Shown: piece after piece, positions 1 to 8,894 of the stretch | Layout: each line of letters starts with the position of its first letter | Numbering within the stretch: the first letter of the stretch is position 1 | Assembly (NCBI RefSeq): GCF_010811875.1 | Contig: NZ_VKHP01000085.1 | Coordinates: 1 to 33,464 of the forward strand | DNA length: 33,464 bases | Origin: Bradyrhizobium uaiense | GTDB taxonomy: Bacteria; Pseudomonadota; Alphaproteobacteria; Rhizobiales; Xanthobacteraceae | Direction of reading: 5' to 3' | Notes under the pieces: generated by a model | Told to the model about the DNA's origin: nothing | What the model saw: only the letters and a program-made list of their open reading frames with translations | Databases searched by the model: none | Position numbers and translations under genes: made by a program

Positions 1-111
1 GGGATGAGGTACTCTGTTTCCACACCCACCGAAGGGGCGAGGGGGACGGCACTGACGGAGCAGAGGTGTGTTGGGGGGGGGGTACCAAACTGCTAGCTGA
101 ACTCGTGGCGT

Positions 112-150
<39 letters not shown>

Positions 151-164
151 ATCTTACAGCTCGC

Positions 165-1301
165 TCACAATCCCATCTGCCTTGATGCGAGATCCTTCAT
201 GATCTCCTCGGTGCCGCCGCCGATCGCGTTGACCTTGACCTCGCGGTAGATGCGCTCGACCTTGACGCCGCGCATGAAGCCGGCGCCGCCGAAGATCTGC
301 ACCGCCTCGGAGGCGCAATGCGCCATGGTCTGCGTCGCCTGGTTCTTCATCATGCAGATCTCGGCGACCGGGCTTTCGCCCTGGCCGAGCCGCCATGCCA
401 GCATTTCCAGCATCGCCTGCGAGGCCGCGACCTTCTGCGCCATGTCGACGATCTTGTGCCGAATCACCTGGTGTTGCGCGATCGGCTTGCCGAAGGTCTT
501 GCGCTCCTTGGCATAGGCGATCGCCTCGTCGAGGCAGACCCGCGCGTAGGCGGTGCAGCTTGCAGCCATGCCCATGCGCTCGCTGTTGAAGTTGTACATG
601 ATCTGCTTGAAGCCCTGGCCCTCCTCGCCGATCAAATTCTCGACCGGCACGCGGCATTCGTCGAAATGAAGGGTCGCGGTATCGGACGCCCACCAACCCA
701 TCTTCTTCAGCTTGGTACGAGACAAGCCGGGCGTATTGCCCTCGATCAGCAGCAGGCTGACGCCGCCGGGGCCTTCGCCACCGGTGCGCACCGCAACCGT
801 CAGATAGTCGGCCCGCATGCCCGAGGTGATGAAGGTCTTCTCACCGGAGACGACGTAATGGTCGCCGTCGCGCCGCCCCTTGGTGCGGAGGTTCGCGACG
901 TCCGAGCCGCCGCTGGGCTCGGTGATCGCGAGCGCTGAGATCTTCTTGCCGGCGAGCACCTCCGGCAGCACCCGCGCCCTGACCTCGGGGCGGGCGGCGC
1001 GGGCGATCGGCGGCGAGCCGATGCTATGGCTCATCAGGCTCGCGGAGACACCGCCGGCCCCGGCGCGCGCCAGCTCCTGCGAGGCCACGATCTTCATGAA
1101 CTGATCGGCGGCGATCCCGCCATATTCCTCGGGGAAACCGAGGCCGAGCAGCCCGATCTCGGCCGCCTCGGCATAGAGCGCACGGGGAAACTCGCCCTCC
1201 TCATCCCATTGATGGGCATAAGGCTCGATTTCCCTGGCCACAAAGCGCCGCATCACCTCGCGAAAGGCCTCATGCTCGCCGGTGTAGAACGGGTTTGCCA
1301 T
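165..1301 (-). CDS. Acyl-CoA dehydrogenase
   Basis: FAD-dependent acyl-CoA dehydrogenase of about 378 residues, the usual length for the family. It would introduce the alpha,beta double bond into an acyl-CoA and pass electrons to ETF. Visible marks are the middle-domain signature AITEPSGGSD, the YVVSGEKTFIT beta-domain segment, the RKTFGKPIAQHQ motif of the C-terminal helical domain, and IGGGTEEIMKDLA near the C-terminus, which holds the likely catalytic glutamate. I chose the ATG at 1301 because a GGAG lies 7 bases upstream. The ATG two codons earlier is too close to that site. The gene is divergent from the acyl-CoA synthetase at 1518, and together with the binding protein at 3186 it suggests import and beta-oxidation of an acyl or aromatic acid. 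The exact substrate cannot be read from sequence. Confidence 0.93.
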   Translation of the reverse strand: MANPFYTGEHEAFREVMRRFVAREIEPYAHQWDEEGEFPRALYAEAAEIGLLGLGFPEEYGGIAADQFMKIVASQELARAGAGGVSASLMSHSIGSPPIARAARPEVRARVLPEVLAGKKISALAITEPSGGSDVANLRTKGRRDGDHYVVSGEKTFITSGMRADYLTVAVRTGGEGPGGVSLLLIEGNTPGLSRTKLKKMGWWASDTATLHFDECRVPVENLIGEEGQGFKQIMYNFNSERMGMAASCTAYARVCLDEAIAYAKERKTFGKPIAQHQVIRHKIVDMAQKVAASQAMLEMLAWRLGQGESPVAEICMMKNQATQTMAHCASEAVQIFGGAGFMRGVKVERIYREVKVNAIGGGTEEIMKDLASRQMGL

Positions 1302-1504
1302 CCGCATGCTCCATTGATTCTCGCGCCCGACGATGTCCGGATTTCGCCCGGCTCACTTGCGTCGAGTGGCTGTCCGGCGGACCGGGTTTCCATCTGGCCA
1401 CCCGCCAGCCAGTAAACGCAAGACAGTATCCCGATACGCCCCCTCCACTGCCAATTCATGGCATCAATCGAGCCAGGAACAGGCGGCGCAAAGACTGCCG
1501 TTCC

Positions 1505-1520
1505 AGAGGAGGGAAATGTG
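1505..1520 (+). promoter_or_regulatory. Shine-Dalgarno and GTG start of the acyl-CoA synthetase
   Basis: AGAGGAGGG at 1505-1513 stands 4 bases before an in-frame GTG at 1518. The upstream in-frame ATG at 1458 lacks such a site, and the 20 residues it would add do not look like the start of this family. The GTG is therefore the better start. Confidence 0.75.
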
Positions 1521-3059
1521 CCGGTTCGTTACTACGACTGGATCGCGCATCATCGCCGGCGCACGCCGGACAAGATGGCGCTTGTCGATCTCGCAAGCGG
1601 CCGCCGCTTTAGCTATGCGGAGCTCGACGCCCGCGTGTCGCGGCTTGCCGGCTGGCTGCGCGACGGGCTGAAGGTTGCCCGCGGCGACCGCGTCGCGGTG
1701 CTGGCGCTGAACACCACAGATACGATGGAAGTGCAGTTCGCCTGCTTCCGGATCGGCGCGATCTTCCTGCCGCTCAACACCCGCCTCACCGTTCCTGAAT
1801 TGCGCTACATCACCGGCGACGCCGCGCCCAAGGTGATGATCCATGACGACGAGCTCGCCGAGACGGCGCTTGCGGTCGCAAAACTCTGCGATGTCGCTTC
1901 CACCGCGCGGCTCGGCCCGGGTGGGGCCTATGAGGCCGGCATCGCGGCGGCCAAACCGCTCGAACGGTTCGAGGAGGTCATGCTCGATGACATCTCGACC
2001 ATCATGTACACCTCGGGCACCACGGGCCAGCCCAAGGGCGCGATCATCACGCATGGGATGACGTTCTGGAATTGCGTCAATCTCGGCGGCCCCGCCTACA
2101 TCTCGCCGGCCTCGGTGCTGCTGACGGTGCTGCCGCTGTTCCACACCGGCGGGCTGAATTGCTACACCAACCCGGTGCTGCATGCCGGCGGCACGGTGCT
2201 GATCATGCGCGCGTTCGATCCCGGCGAGGCGCTGAAACTGATCGGCGATCCCTTGCAGGGCATCAATGTGTTCTTCGGCGTGCCCGCGATCTATCAGTTC
2301 ATGGCGCAGCATCCAGCCTTCGCGTCGGCGGATTTCAGCCGCCTGATGATCGGCGGCGTCGGCGGCGCACCGATGCCGGTGCCGCTGCTCAAGACCTGGG
2401 AGGCGCGCGGCGTCGCGCTGCAACAGGGCTACGGCATGACCGAGACCTCGCCGGCGGTGATGGTGCTCGACCGCGAGGATGCGGCGCGCAAGGCCGGCTC
2501 ATCCGGCAAGCCGGTGCTGCACACCGAGGTTCGCATCGTGCGGCCCGACGGCAGCGATGCCGCGGTCGGCGAGCTCGGCGAACTCTGGGTCAAGGGCCCG
2601 AACATCACGCCGGGCTACTGGAACCGGCCGGATGCCAACGCCTCCTCCTTCACCGACGGCTGGCTGCACACCGGCGACGCCACCCGGATCGACGAGGAAG
2701 GCTTCTACTACATCGTCGATCGCTGGAAGGACATGTACATCTCCGGCGGCGAGAACGTCTATCCGGCCGAGGTCGAAAGCGTGCTGCACCAGCTGGCAGC
2801 GGTGGCCGAGGCCGCCGTGATCGGCATCCCGAACGAGCAATGGGGTGAGGTCGGGATGGCCGTGATCGCCGTGAAGCCGGGTCATTCGCTGACGCCGGCC
2901 GAGATCCACGCGCATTGCCAGGCCAATCTGGCGCGGTTCAAGTGCCCGCGCCTGATCGAATTCATCGATGCCCTGCCGCGGAACGCGACAGGCAAAATTC
3001 ATAAGCCGACGCTCCGGCAGCAGTTCAGCCAGCCGAAGCCAACCGATACCGCGGCGTGA
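1518..3059 (+). CDS. Acyl-CoA synthetase (AMP-forming)
   Basis: ANL-superfamily acyl-CoA ligase of about 513 residues. It activates a carboxylic acid through an acyl-adenylate and then transfers it to CoA. The sequence shows the ATP-binding loop MYTSGTTGQPKGA, the adenylate motif QGYGMTETSP, the hinge region GDATRIDEEGFYYIVDRWKD, the ISGGENVYPAEVE motif, and the C-terminal catalytic lysine in RNATGKIHKPTLR. It probably forms a catabolic unit with the divergent acyl-CoA dehydrogenase and the downstream ABC binding protein, feeding imported acid into CoA-bound degradation. The substrate could be a fatty, aromatic or cyclic acid. The sequence does not decide. Confidence 0.93.
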   Translation: MPVRYYDWIAHHRRRTPDKMALVDLASGRRFSYAELDARVSRLAGWLRDGLKVARGDRVAVLALNTTDTMEVQFACFRIGAIFLPLNTRLTVPELRYITGDAAPKVMIHDDELAETALAVAKLCDVASTARLGPGGAYEAGIAAAKPLERFEEVMLDDISTIMYTSGTTGQPKGAIITHGMTFWNCVNLGGPAYISPASVLLTVLPLFHTGGLNCYTNPVLHAGGTVLIMRAFDPGEALKLIGDPLQGINVFFGVPAIYQFMAQHPAFASADFSRLMIGGVGGAPMPVPLLKTWEARGVALQQGYGMTETSPAVMVLDREDAARKAGSSGKPVLHTEVRIVRPDGSDAAVGELGELWVKGPNITPGYWNRPDANASSFTDGWLHTGDATRIDEEGFYYIVDRWKDMYISGGENVYPAEVESVLHQLAAVAEAAVIGIPNEQWGEVGMAVIAVKPGHSLTPAEIHAHCQANLARFKCPRLIEFIDALPRNATGKIHKPTLRQQFSQPKPTDTAA

Positions 3060-3185
3060 TCTTGAGGCGCGACCCGCGCGCTCGGGATCTCGCCGCGACC
3101 ACAATTGCCCCGTAACCGTCTGCCGGGACCGGATGCGGGTTCGTTGCGTAAGTCCCAACCAGAATCAATCGAGGAAATTGCCTTT

Positions 3186-4406
3186 ATGAAAACCACAAGA
3201 TTGCCGCTGCTGGCAGCCGCCACGGCGCTCTGCCTGCTCTCAACCCAGGCCGCCTTTGCACAAAAGAAGTATGACACCGGCGCCTCCGATACCGAGATCA
3301 AGATCGGCAACGTCGAGGCCTATAGCGGTCCCGCCTCCGCCTACGGCGTCATCGGCAAGACCGAAGAAGCCTATTTCAAGATGATCAACGAGCAGGGCGG
3401 CATCAACGGCCGCAAGATCAACTGGATCTCCTATGACGACGGCTACTCGCCGCCGAAGACCGTGGAGCAGATCCGCAAGCTCATCGAGAGCGACGAGGTC
3501 TTCCTGGTGTTCAACGCGCTGGGCACGCCGACCCAGACCGCGGTGCAGAAGTATCACAACGCCAAGAAGGTGCCGCAGCTCTTCCTCGCCACCGGCGCCA
3601 GCAAGTGGAACGATCCGAAGGATTTCCCGTGGACGATGGGCTTCCAGCCGAGCTACCGCGTCGAGGCGCGGATCTTCGGCAAGTACATCCTCAAGGCCAA
3701 GCCGGACGCCAAGGTCGCGATCTTCTATGCCAATGACGATTTCGGCAAGGACTACCTGGTCGGCCTGAAAGAGGTGCTCGACAAATCGAGCGTCAAGATC
3801 GTCGCCGAGGAAAGCTACGAGACCACGGAGCCGTCGATCGATTCCCACATCGTCAAGCTCAAGGACACCGGCGCCGACGTGTTCGTCAACATCTCGACGC
3901 CGAAATTCGCAGCCCAAGCGATCAAGAAGATCGCCGAGCTCCAGTGGAAGCCGATGCAGGTGATGACCGACGTCTCGATCTCGATCGGCGCGGTCATGAA
4001 GCCTGCCGGCCTCGAAGCCTCCGAAGGCGTGCTGTCGGCCGGCTACCTCAAGGACGCGTCCGATCCGCAATGGAAGAATGACGAAGGCATGAAGAAGTTC
4101 ATGGCCTTCGCCGAGAAGTACATGCCGGGCGCCAATCTGTCCGACGCCAATCTGGTCTATGGCTACGCCGCGGCGCAGACCATGGTGCAGGTGCTGAAGC
4201 AGGCCGGTGACGACCTGACACGTGAGAACGTGATGAAGCAGGCCGCCAGCCTGAAGGACTTCACACCCGACACGCTGATCCCCGGCATCCGGATCAACAC
4301 CAGCGCGACCGACTTCGCGCCGGTCGAGCAGCTCAAGATGATGCAGTTCAAGAACGGCCAGTGGGAGCTGTTCGGCGACATCATCAGCGCCGAGACCGGC
4401 GGCTAG
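3186..4406 (+). CDS. Branched-chain amino acid-type ABC transporter substrate-binding protein
   Basis: Periplasmic binding protein of the LivJ/LivK type (Peripla_BP_6), about 406 residues. A signal peptide of about 24 residues ends at AAFA before QKK. The mature part opens with the typical EIKIGNVEAYSGPASAYG segment and carries MINEQGGINGRKI and the ALGTPTQTAVQKYHN region common to this family. The ATG at 3186 follows a GAGGAAA site. The permease and ATPase genes are not next to it, so the protein either works with a transporter encoded elsewhere or is an orphan. Members beside acyl-CoA synthetases often bind aromatic or aliphatic acids rather than amino acids, and that is my inference here. 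Confidence 0.9.
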   Translation: MKTTRLPLLAAATALCLLSTQAAFAQKKYDTGASDTEIKIGNVEAYSGPASAYGVIGKTEEAYFKMINEQGGINGRKINWISYDDGYSPPKTVEQIRKLIESDEVFLVFNALGTPTQTAVQKYHNAKKVPQLFLATGASKWNDPKDFPWTMGFQPSYRVEARIFGKYILKAKPDAKVAIFYANDDFGKDYLVGLKEVLDKSSVKIVAEESYETTEPSIDSHIVKLKDTGADVFVNISTPKFAAQAIKKIAELQWKPMQVMTDVSISIGAVMKPAGLEASEGVLSAGYLKDASDPQWKNDEGMKKFMAFAEKYMPGANLSDANLVYGYAAAQTMVQVLKQAGDDLTRENVMKQAASLKDFTPDTLIPGIRINTSATDFAPVEQLKMMQFKNGQWELFGDIISAETGG

Positions 4407-4437
4407 CTCGAGCCGCTCGACGAGCAAACAGTGCCGC

Positions 4438-4470
4438 GAAGCCGCCCATTCGGGCGGCTTCGTTGTTCTT
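4438..4470 (+). terminator. Rho-independent terminator after the binding protein gene
   Basis: Perfect 10-bp stem GAAGCCGCCC / GGGCGGCTTC with a 4-base loop, followed by GTTGTTCTT. It starts 32 bases after the stop codon. Confidence 0.85.
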
Positions 4471-4493
4471 GCGGGGCGCATATGGTTCTCTCA

Positions 4494-4622
4494 CCGTCAC
4501 CCCCGCGCAACGGCTTTGCCGTTGTCGCTGGGGGAGCCGCGAAGCGGCGTCTCGAAGGGTCGACGGCCCGGCCGGTGGCCGTGCATCCTTCGAGACGCGC
4601 TACGCGCTCCTCAGGATGACGG
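4494..4622. repeat. Dispersed palindromic element, family A, copy 1
   Basis: Ends in CCGTCA and TGACGG, with a core around ACGGCCCGGCCGGTGGCCGT flanked by CGAAGG and CCTTCG arms. A second copy at 11143-11276 is in the opposite orientation: the left arm here matches the reverse complement of the right arm there. It is non-coding and resembles the REP-like intergenic elements known from Bradyrhizobium genomes. Confidence 0.8.
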
Positions 4623-4643
4623 GACCCGCATCGCAACCTGCGA

Positions 4644-5408
4644 CTATCCCGGCAGGAAGATCGCGAACGGCTCGTCGATCGTGCGGCGCAGGTGCTCGCG
4701 ATAGGCGGCGAAGTTGGCATCATCGGCCGACACCCGCCCGAGGCTCGGCTTGGGCACGTTCTTTGCCGGCAGGAACGCGATCGGCGCTGCGACCGGGGTC
4801 AGAAGCGAGCCGCGGCCGGCGAGCAAGGTCGTGATGATGCCGTACATCTCGCCGGTGTTGCGCGGGCGCGAAACCGTGATCACGCGATGCTGGCCGTGCC
4901 TGTTGGTCACGAGGTAGACGAAGCCCGATTCATTGGGCACAGCCACCTCCCCATACTGGGTGTAGTCGGCATCCTGCCGCTCGCCCTCGCGGAAGCCGAG
5001 CGATGACGCCGCCTCGTCCCAGGTGATCTCGGTCCGATAGGCATAGAGCGCGCCTGGTTCGCCGAAGGACGGACGCACCGTGATGTAGGTGCCCTCGATC
5101 CGCGCCACTGCCCGGCGGGAATAGGATCCGAGGCTGTCGGGCGCGATCCCGCCATTGGCCGGCACGGCGACCGTGATCGCCTCCGGCAGCTTGCGCAGGG
5201 ACACGCCGAGCGCCTGCTCCAGCCGCACGGTGGTCGCCAGCGTGAACGGGCGACGGCCGCCGAGCACCTTCTCCAGTGTCGAGAGGCTCAGCTTCGCCTG
5301 CTCCGCCAGCGTCTGCCGCGAGATGCGGCGGCGCGCGATTTCCTCGCGGATGGTCTCCGCGACCTGCTGGCTCTGCTCGGCGGAAAGCTGCTTGTCCGGC
5401 GTCGACAT
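4644..5408 (-). CDS. Cro/C1 (XRE)-type transcriptional regulator
   Basis: Protein of about 254 residues. Its N-terminal helix-turn-helix (roughly residues 10-75) contains ISRQTLAEQAKLSLSTLEKVL, typical of the Cro/C1 fold. The remaining 180 residues form a separate domain I do not recognise. It is rich in beta-type segments such as GTYITVRPSFG and VYLVTNRHGQHRVITVSR, and is probably a sensing or effector domain. The start is taken at MSTPDKQL; an in-frame ATG 8 codons upstream is possible. The gene is divergent from the sortase-substrate gene at 5608, about 200 bases away, so it may control that gene. Confidence 0.8.
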   Translation of the reverse strand: MSTPDKQLSAEQSQQVAETIREEIARRRISRQTLAEQAKLSLSTLEKVLGGRRPFTLATTVRLEQALGVSLRKLPEAITVAVPANGGIAPDSLGSYSRRAVARIEGTYITVRPSFGEPGALYAYRTEITWDEAASSLGFREGERQDADYTQYGEVAVPNESGFVYLVTNRHGQHRVITVSRPRNTGEMYGIITTLLAGRGSLLTPVAAPIAFLPAKNVPKPSLGRVSADDANFAAYREHLRRTIDEPFAIFLPG

Positions 5409-5607
5409 CGTGTTCCTGCGCGGGTTCCCCATGAATCGGCGCAGTCTAGCAGACCGGACAATCCATCACAAAACCGCACAAACCCGCCTCGGCCGCCGGC
5501 GGAGCGCGCCGGACGGCGGCCGATCATTGCCGATCATTCTGCTCGCGCCAAAACCGCCGCTCTCCATGATTGCGAAGCAGCGAAAGCCTCGCTCGGGAGT
5601 GACGAAA

Positions 5608-7881
5608 ATGACGATCTACGATGCATGTGAGAGCAGCCCGCAGATCCGCCTGTCGCGCAGGATGCGCATTGTGCTGTTCTTCCTGGTGGAAGGCGTAGCC
5701 GCGCTGGTGATCGGCTTTGCGGCGCTGTTCCTGAGTTTCGATCCGGGATGGTCGGCCGAACTGCCGCAACAGGCGGTGCTGCGGCCATCCGATGCGCGCT
5801 CCGGCTCGCTGCTGTTCAAGACCGACGACGGCTATGCCGACGCATTGAGGCTCGGCATCGATGTCGACCTCACCGTGTCGGGGCCGACCGTGCGCGCCCG
5901 CGTCACGCAGATCTTCCGCAACCCGACCAAGGACTGGGTGGAGGCAACCTATGTCTACCCGCTGCCGGCAGGCGGCGCGGTCGACACGCTGAAGATGGTG
6001 GTCGGCGACCGCATCGTGGTCGGTGACATCAAGGAGCGACAGCAGGCCCGCACCATCTACGAGCAGGCCAAGCAGAACGGCCAGAAGGCCGCGCTCACCG
6101 AGCAGGAGCGGCCCAACATCTTCACCAACTCCGTGGCCAATATCGGGCCCGGCGAAACCGTGCTGGTGCAGATCGAATATCAGGAGCCGGTGCAGCAGAA
6201 CGGCAATGAGTTCTCGCTGCGGGTCCCGATGGTGGTCGGCCCGCGCTACAATCCGCGTCCGGTGGTGCAGAGCGTCGATCTCCGCGCCGATGGCAGCGGC
6301 TTGGGCGCCACGTCCACCGATCCGGTGCCGGACCGCAATCGCATCTCCCCCGAAGTGCTCGATCCCGCCACCAACGCATCCATCAATCCGACCAACATCA
6401 CCGTGCATCTCAACGCCGGCTTCCCGCTTGGCGAGGTGAAGAGCCATTTCCATCAGGTCAAGATCGAGAACCCCGACAGCACCACGCGCGTCGTCAAGCT
6501 CGCCGAAGGCCCGGTGCCGGCCGACCGCGATTTCGAGCTGACCTGGAAGCCCGCCGCCGAGAAGGCGCCGTCGGTCGGGCTGTTTCGCGAGCATGTCGGC
6601 AATTCCGACTATCTGCTGGCCTTCGTCACGCCACCATCGGTCGAGCAGGCGCAGCGGCAGCAGCTCGCCCGCGAGGTGATCTTCGTGATCGACAATTCCG
6701 GCTCGATGGGCGGCACCTCGATCATCCAGGCCAAGGCGAGCCTCCTCTACGCGCTCGGGCGCCTGCAGCCGACCGATCGCTTCAACGTGATTCGTTTCGA
6801 CGACACCATGGACACGCTGTTCCCGACGCCGGTCGCGGCAAACAGCGCCAATATCGGCAACGCGACGTCGTTCGTCAGCGCAATACAGGCACGCGGCGGC
6901 ACCGAGATGGTGCCGGCGATGCGCGCGGCACTCTCCGACACCAATCACGACGACGCCAACTCCGTTCGCCAGGTCGTGTTCCTGACCGACGGCGCGATCG
7001 GCAACGAGCAGCAATTGTTCGAGACCATCAGCGCGCTGCGCGGCCGCTCGCGGGTCTTCATGGTCGGCATCGGCTCGGCCCCGAACACCTATCTGATGAC
7101 GCGCGCCGCCGAACTCGGCCGCGGCACCTTCACCCATATCGGCTCGGTCGAGCAGGTCGACGAGCGCATGCGCGACCTGTTCGCCAAACTGGAGAATCCC
7201 GCTGTGACCAACCTCTCCGCGAAATTCTCCGACGCGATCGCCGACCTGACACCGTCGGCACTGCCCGATATCTATCGCGACGAGCCGCTGGTGCTGGCCG
7301 CGAAGCTCGACAAGCTCGCCGGCTCGGTCGAGATCAAGGGCCGCATCGGCGACCGTCCGTGGAGCGTGACGCTGCCGCTCGCCGGCGCCGCCGAGGGCAA
7401 GGGCCTCTCGAAACTGTGGGCACGCCGCAAGATCGCGGATGCCGAGGTCGCGCGCACCACCCGCCAGGAGAGCCCCGAAGATGCCGACAAGTCGATCCTT
7501 GCGCTGGCGCTGGAGCATCAGCTCGTCACGCGGCTGACCAGCCTCGTCGCGGTCGACAAGACGCCGAGCCGTCCTGAAGGCGAGCCGCTGAAGCTCTCCG
7601 AGCTGCCGCTCAACCTGCCCGCCGGCTGGGACTTTGCGAAAGTGTTCGGTGAGCGTCCGAGCCTGCCGGCTGCCCCCACCGGGCGTCGCGCTGACGCCGG
7701 CGACGGCAAGATGCACCTCGCTGCGCTGAAGCGGTCACCTGTCGCCACGCAACGTCCCGGCACCATCCAGCTGCCGAAGACCGCGACCGATGCCGAACTG
7801 AAGATGATCGCGGGCGTGATCCTGCTCACGGTCAGCCTCCTGCTTCTGGTGTTCAATCGGCGTCAGACGTCGCCCCAATGA
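5608..7881 (+). CDS. Sortase-anchored VIT and vWA domain protein (proteobacterial sortase target)
   Basis: Protein of about 757 residues. An N-terminal membrane segment (about 20-43) is followed by a VIT domain (about 55-200, with the VEATYVYPLPAGGAVD segment) and a von Willebrand A domain whose MIDAS motif DNSGS is at 362-366, with a TDGAIGN segment later. The C-terminus is a cell-wall-type sorting signal: LPKTAT at about 722, a hydrophobic stretch of about 19 residues, then NRR. This architecture matches the dedicated substrate of Gram-negative sortases described for marine proteobacteria. It is encoded directly before the sortase gene. The ATG at 5608 is chosen because earlier in-frame starts overlap the divergent regulator. 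The protein is probably displayed on the cell surface or held in the envelope. Its ligand is unknown. Confidence 0.92.
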   Translation: MTIYDACESSPQIRLSRRMRIVLFFLVEGVAALVIGFAALFLSFDPGWSAELPQQAVLRPSDARSGSLLFKTDDGYADALRLGIDVDLTVSGPTVRARVTQIFRNPTKDWVEATYVYPLPAGGAVDTLKMVVGDRIVVGDIKERQQARTIYEQAKQNGQKAALTEQERPNIFTNSVANIGPGETVLVQIEYQEPVQQNGNEFSLRVPMVVGPRYNPRPVVQSVDLRADGSGLGATSTDPVPDRNRISPEVLDPATNASINPTNITVHLNAGFPLGEVKSHFHQVKIENPDSTTRVVKLAEGPVPADRDFELTWKPAAEKAPSVGLFREHVGNSDYLLAFVTPPSVEQAQRQQLAREVIFVIDNSGSMGGTSIIQAKASLLYALGRLQPTDRFNVIRFDDTMDTLFPTPVAANSANIGNATSFVSAIQARGGTEMVPAMRAALSDTNHDDANSVRQVVFLTDGAIGNEQQLFETISALRGRSRVFMVGIGSAPNTYLMTRAAELGRGTFTHIGSVEQVDERMRDLFAKLENPAVTNLSAKFSDAIADLTPSALPDIYRDEPLVLAAKLDKLAGSVEIKGRIGDRPWSVTLPLAGAAEGKGLSKLWARRKIADAEVARTTRQESPEDADKSILALALEHQLVTRLTSLVAVDKTPSRPEGEPLKLSELPLNLPAGWDFAKVFGERPSLPAAPTGRRADAGDGKMHLAALKRSPVATQRPGTIQLPKTATDAELKMIAGVILLTVSLLLLVFNRRQTSPQ

Positions 7882-7890
7882 CGTCGGATG

Positions 7891-7922
7891 AAAGGAGGAG
7901 GTGCCCCCCGACCTCCTCCTTT
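7891..7922 (+). terminator. Terminator-like hairpin after the sortase-target gene
   Basis: Perfect 12-bp stem AAAGGAGGAGGT / ACCTCCTCCTTT with an 8-base loop, 9 bases after the stop codon. The stem ends in TTT but no long T run follows, so termination may be partial and let transcription continue into the sortase gene. Confidence 0.6.
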
Positions 7923-7986
7923 CCAAGAGCGCGCGCGGCCTTCTCACCCGTCCCCCAAGGGCCGCGCGCGCCACTCTTTCCACTAT

Positions 7987-8101
7987 CGTCATTGCGAGCG
8001 AAGCGAAGCAATCCATGCCACCATTCGGGGAAAGATGGATTGCTTCGTCGCTTCAGCGCAAAATTGCTTTGCAATTTTGTCGCGAGCTCCTCGCAATGAC
8101 G
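7987..8101. repeat. Dispersed palindromic element, family B (MITE-like)
   Basis: About 115 bases bounded by perfect 12-bp inverted ends CGTCATTGCGAG / CTCGCAATGACG. It has inner arms GAAGCAATCCA / TGGATTGCTTC and a small palindrome CAAAATTGC-TTT-GCAATTTTG. It sits between the sortase-target gene and the sortase gene and ends 8 bases before the sortase start codon. Confidence 0.85.
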
Positions 8102-8109
8102 AGAGCAAG

Positions 8110-8727
8110 ATGCCAATGCGCCGCTTCATCCTCCCCCTCGCCTTCGCCCTCATCGGCCTGATCCTGTTCGGCCAGGGCGCCTACATCCACGCCAAGGCGC
8201 TGCTCGCGCAGGTGCTGCTGGAGCGTGCCTTCGCACAGAGCATCGCGACCGGCCATCCGGTGAAACCGTGGAGCTGGGCAGACACCTGGCCTGTGGCCCG
8301 GATCGAGGTGAAGCGGCTGCACGCGTCCGCGATTGTGCTCGCGGGCAGCAGCGGCCAGGCGCTGGCGTTCGGTCCCGGCCATGTCGAGCAGACCGCCGAT
8401 GCCGGTGAGCGTGGCGTCGCGGTCTATTCGGCGCATCGCGACACCCATTTCCGGTTTCTGAAAGATGTCACAATCGGTGACGAGATCGACGTCACGCGGC
8501 GTGACGGCAAGATTTTTCGCTACCGGGCCGACCGTAGCTCAGTCGTCCGCTTCGACCAGTCCGGCATCGACCCTGTGACCGACGGGTATGAACTGGTGCT
8601 GTCAACCTGCTGGCCGTTCGACGCGCTGACATCGGGCCCAGAGCGCTATCTGTTGCACGCAACCCTGATCGAATCGGATTCGAGAACACGCGAATCGGAT
8701 TCGAGAACGCTCGAATCGGGTTCCTGA
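8110..8727 (+). CDS. Sortase (Gram-negative, dedicated to the upstream vWA protein)
   Basis: Cysteine transpeptidase of about 205 residues. It should cleave the LPKTA signal of the protein at 5608-7881 and join it to an acceptor in the envelope. An N-terminal membrane anchor (about 5-24) precedes the sortase domain. The catalytic triad is visible: His109 in YSAHRDTHF, Cys167 in LSTCWPF and Arg179 in GPERY. The start is ATG 8110, directly downstream of the palindromic element, with only a weak GAGAG site. ATG 8116 is an alternative. The last 18 residues come from a 21-base tandem repeat and look like an extension beyond the catalytic domain. The nature of the acceptor in a Gram-negative cell is unknown. 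Confidence 0.9.
   Translation: MPMRRFILPLAFALIGLILFGQGAYIHAKALLAQVLLERAFAQSIATGHPVKPWSWADTWPVARIEVKRLHASAIVLAGSSGQALAFGPGHVEQTADAGERGVAVYSAHRDTHFRFLKDVTIGDEIDVTRRDGKIFRYRADRSSVVRFDQSGIDPVTDGYELVLSTCWPFDALTSGPERYLLHATLIESDSRTRESDSRTLESGS
8671..8724 (+). repeat. 21-bp tandem repeat at the 3' end of the sortase gene
   Basis: Two full units and part of a third, beginning GAATCGGATTCGAGAAC, at 8671-8691, 8692-8712 and from 8713. They are in frame and encode (R/L/I)ESDSRT-type repeats. The third unit diverges and ends at the stop codon. Confidence 0.85.
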
Positions 8728-8894
8728 GACGTGTGAATTTTCGCCTGCCGGGATATTGCGCGCGACGCCCTGACTTGCGCCAGCGTGAGTTGCCACCCTC
8801 TTCCATCAGCCATAAAAACAATGAAAAATCGGGTCCTGCGGTGATCGACCGTGGGCCAGAGGAAACAAGCAGAACAAGGATAAGGGCAGGCTCC

